A DNA stretch of 7,977 bases from Propionivibrio sp. (GTDB lineage: Bacteria > Pseudomonadota > Gammaproteobacteria > Burkholderiales > Rhodocyclaceae). Location of the stretch: positions 1 to 7,977 of the forward strand of contig JAGNOM010000120.1 in NCBI GenBank assembly GCA_017990155.1, written 5' to 3'. The notes under the pieces were generated by a model. It searched no databases and was not told the origin of the DNA. It saw only the letters and a list, made by a program, of their open reading frames with translations. The translations under genes were made by a program, and so were the position numbers. Below, piece after piece: positions 6,514 through 7,977 of the stretch (the stretch's first letter is position 1; each line of letters opens with the position of its first letter).

Positions 6514-6530
6514 ATGAGGAAGCTCAATGC

Positions 6531-6633
6531 AAATCCCCCCTAGCCCCCCTTTTTCAAAGGGGGGAATGGCGAGGGCGGCGGTGGTGGGGGTGGGGGTCTT
6601 CCCCCTTTGCAAAAGGGGGATCGAGGGGGATTT
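6531..6633. mobile_element. GC-rich inverted-repeat element (MITE/REP-like) beginning at the DUF559 stop codon
   Basis: Two arms of about 35 bp, 6531-6566 and 6599-6633, are imperfect reverse complements. Both read AAATCCCCC, a variable triplet, CCCCCTTTT, CAAAGGGGG and AA. Each arm is also palindromic internally. The 32-base centre (6567-6598) is G-rich, with GGGGGTGGGGG at its end. The right arm touches the TGA of the DUF559 gene (6633-6635). Repeats of this look are abundant in many proteobacterial genomes. No clear short target duplication flanks it, so it may be part of a larger cassette with the DUF559 gene and not an independent insertion. It occupies the stretch between DUF559 and the truncated hsdS. 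Confidence 0.7.
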
Positions 6634-6992
6634 CACAGCCTCTCCCCCACCACATCATCAATGACCGCCAGCACCGCCTCCGTTTCCAGAAGCACCTGCC
6701 GGTTATCAAACCTCAACACCCGCAAACCAATCTTTCCCAATGCTTCATCCCGCAATCGATCCTTGATTTGATGCGCTTCCTCATAGTGCTGGCTGCCATC
6801 CAGCTCGATCACCAGCTTGGCCGCCGGGCAGTAGAAATCGACGATGAACGACAGCAAGGGCTTCTGTCGATAGAACCGCACATTCCGTATCTGTTTGCGC
6901 CGAATCCGCTGCCAAAGCACTTGCTCCGCATCCGTCATGTTCATTCGGAGCGAGCGAGCCGGCTCTTTCAGCCTTCTGCCGTAGGGCTCCAT
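6633..6992 (-). CDS. DUF559 (Vsr/PD-(D/E)XK-like) endonuclease-domain protein
   Basis: A 119-residue protein covering the whole DUF559 domain: RSLRMNMTDAEQVLWQRIRRKQI (about 14-35), VRFYRQKPLLSFIVDFYCP (38-56), KLVIELDGSQHYEE (59-72), KDRLRDEALGKIGLRVLRFDNRQVL (77-101). D52, E63, D65, Q68 and H69 are in the positions expected for the active site of very-short-patch-repair-like nucleases. The family is predicted to cut DNA, but targets are unknown. Its ATG (6992) overlaps the HsdR stop as TGATG, so it is probably translated by coupling from the hsdR transcript; a GTG at 6995 is an alternative. Its stop abuts the inverted-repeat element at 6531-6633, and both lie within a 27-bp direct repeat, suggesting a transferable cassette. 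It is not a standard part of type I systems. Confidence 0.85.
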   Translation of the reverse strand: MEPYGRRLKEPARSLRMNMTDAEQVLWQRIRRKQIRNVRFYRQKPLLSFIVDFYCPAAKLVIELDGSQHYEEAHQIKDRLRDEALGKIGLRVLRFDNRQVLLETEAVLAVIDDVVGERL

Positions 6993-7015
6993 CACGCCAC
7001 CAACGCCTCATTCAG
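6989..7015. repeat. 27-bp direct repeat, copy at the true hsdR end
   Basis: Minus-strand reading gives LNEALVA-stop, the authentic HsdR C-terminus, followed by the TGATGG overlap that starts the DUF559 gene. It matches 6487-6513 at 25 of 27 positions, 502 bp away. Confidence 0.8.
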
Positions 7016-7977
7016 CTCATCCAGCAGCGGGTCCATACCCTCGCCGAACAGTTGCCACATTTTCCCCAGCCCGCCCTGGGCGTCGAAGGGGCTGTACTCC
7101 AAATCGTTGCGGTCGACGTGGCAGGAGTGGCAAATATGGTCGCGGAGCATGCGTAGCCAGTTCATCTGTTCTTCGTTGAATTTGTCGGCGCCGCCGGCGT
7201 GGTGCTGCATGATCCAGGTCTGGAAGTTCTTGCGCACGGTGTCGGCAAAGGGCGTGATTGTCGCATCGAGGCCGCAGACGCGGCGGATCAATGCTACGAG
7301 GGTGGTGAGTTCGGCTTCTGGATTCCCGCTTTCGCGGGAATGACCGGCGTTGTCGAGCTGGTTGTAGGCTTGCCAGATGCGCAGCGGGGCCAATTTCGGC
7401 TTGTCGGCTTTGAGTTTGTCGAGCACCTGGCGCACCAACTTGAGCGTGACTTCGCGGCGGCGCCAGGGTTGGGCGAAGAAGATGGTGAGGGCTTCGATTT
7501 CATCCCGGTGGGCGGCCAGCCAGTCGGCGAACTCAACGGTCAAGGCTTCGGCCTGCGCGGCGCTGTCCTTGCTCCAGCCGGCGTAGGTGACGCCATCCAG
7601 GTTGTCGTGGTCGATGGTCTGTTCTTTTTCGCGCCGGAGGGTGTCGATCAGTTCGATGAATTCGCCGTTCATCAACGCGGCGGCCTCGCCGACCAGTTGT
7701 TGCTGGGCCTGGTCGCGCAGCGTGTCACCGGGGTCGTTGCCGATGGGCAAGCCCGCCAGTTCGAGGGCGTGGGCTTCGATGAGGTCGCCGTCGATGGCGT
7801 TGAACAGTTTGCTAACCAGGTGGCTCAGTTCGACGCCGCCGGCCGCTTCACGCAGACGGCGCTGGTCGTCGGTGTCGAGTTCCTTGTTGAGCCGGGCGAG
7901 GCGGCCGGCCAGCGAAGAAACGCTGTCGGTATCGGTGGCACCCATCAGGATGCCCATCGCCAGGTCTTTCAGCGGCA
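6992..7977 (-). CDS. hsdR: Type I restriction enzyme R subunit HsdR, C-terminal 327 residues (runs off the right edge)
   Basis: The frame is open to the window end, so the start, the PD-(D/E)XK nuclease domain and the helicase motor lie outside. The visible part matches the EcoEI-type R-subunit C-terminal domain: LTIFFAQPWRRREVTLKLVRQVLDKL, LAPLRIWQAYNQLD, ELTTLVALIRRVCGLD, NFQTWIMQHHAGGADKFNEEQMNWLRMLRDHI, then EYSPFDAQGGLGKMWQLFGEGMDPLLDELNEALVA. This region docks the motor subunit to the methylase core. The intact protein cuts unmodified DNA after ATP-driven translocation. Odd feature: ten residues, GHSRESGNPE (visible residues 211-220), are encoded by a dRS3-like genome-repeat palindrome inserted in frame between two conserved blocks. 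It heads the leftward hsd locus. No stop or frameshift is seen. Confidence 0.92.
   Translation of the reverse strand, partial: PLKDLAMGILMGATDTDSVSSLAGRLARLNKELDTDDQRRLREAAGGVELSHLVSKLFNAIDGDLIEAHALELAGLPIGNDPGDTLRDQAQQQLVGEAAALMNGEFIELIDTLRREKEQTIDHDNLDGVTYAGWSKDSAAQAEALTVEFADWLAAHRDEIEALTIFFAQPWRRREVTLKLVRQVLDKLKADKPKLAPLRIWQAYNQLDNAGHSRESGNPEAELTTLVALIRRVCGLDATITPFADTVRKNFQTWIMQHHAGGADKFNEEQMNWLRMLRDHICHSCHVDRNDLEYSPFDAQGGLGKMWQLFGEGMDPLLDELNEALVA
7322..7341. repeat. dRS3-like palindrome inside hsdR
   Basis: ATTCCC, eight bases (GCTTTCGC), GGGAAT: an exact fit to the dRS3 pattern of Neisseria, with a perfect 8-bp stem and TTTC loop. Flanking bases (GTC before and CCAG after, on the minus strand) also follow the common genome-repeat form. 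Read within hsdR it adds ten codons (7316-7345) without breaking the frame. Confidence 0.8.

Noticed and set aside
6531..6633. CRISPR-like or rho-independent terminator reading of the repeated C/G-tract arms
   Set aside because: There are only two arms and they are inverted to each other, not regular direct repeats with spacers, and no T-run follows. An inverted-repeat element explains them better.
6297..7343. Plus-strand open frame of 348 codons across hsdS, DUF559 and hsdR
   Set aside because: Antisense to three recognised genes. Its KSPLAPLFQRGE-like stretch is just translation of the inverted-repeat element.

Overview
GC-rich (roughly 60%) bacterial chromosomal DNA, most likely from a betaproteobacterium. 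The pointers are codon use, a Neisseria-dRS3-like ATTCCC-N8-GGGAAT palindrome, and genome-repeat elements of the CCCCCTT..AAGGGGG kind that are common in Rhodocyclales-like and Burkholderiales-like genomes. No diagnostic gene (rRNA, tRNA) is present, so the taxon is an inference.

Layout, left to right. (1) 1-215, minus: the N-terminal winged-helix part of a ROK-family repressor, cut by the window edge. (2) 392-2267, plus: an AhpD/carboxymuconolactone-decarboxylase-like protein, a translationally coupled exported DUF3047 protein (ATGA overlap), then a secreted rhodanese-domain protein with its own TATAAT promoter. (3) 2402-3541 and 3733-4119, minus: an integral-membrane acyltransferase-3 protein and a VOC (glyoxalase/dioxygenase fold) protein. 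(4) 4216-4420: a compact non-autonomous insertion element (MITE) with perfect 17-bp terminal inverted repeats and a perfect 10-bp target duplication. (5) 4468-7977, minus: a type I restriction-modification locus transcribed right to left, in the order hsdR (C-terminal part), a DUF559 endonuclease gene, a GC-rich inverted-repeat element, a truncated hsdS, the C-terminal remnant of a helix-turn-helix protein, and hsdM.

The restriction locus is the accessory and most interesting part. The DUF559 gene and the inverted-repeat element that begins at its stop codon sit exactly at the hsdR/hsdS boundary. They are bracketed by a 27-bp direct repeat (25/27 identical) that encodes the last codons of HsdR plus the TGATG stop/start overlap. 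As a result both the DUF559 gene and hsdS keep the same translational-coupling context. This looks like a small nuclease-bearing cassette that duplicated its target. hsdS itself is cut after about 73 codons and joined out of frame to the tail of a second gene, so a deletion has removed most of the specificity subunit. HsdM looks intact, and the visible HsdR reads through although a repeat palindrome adds ten in-frame residues. Unless another hsdS exists elsewhere, the locus should lack sequence specificity. The core genes at left look like ordinary housekeeping or stress functions.
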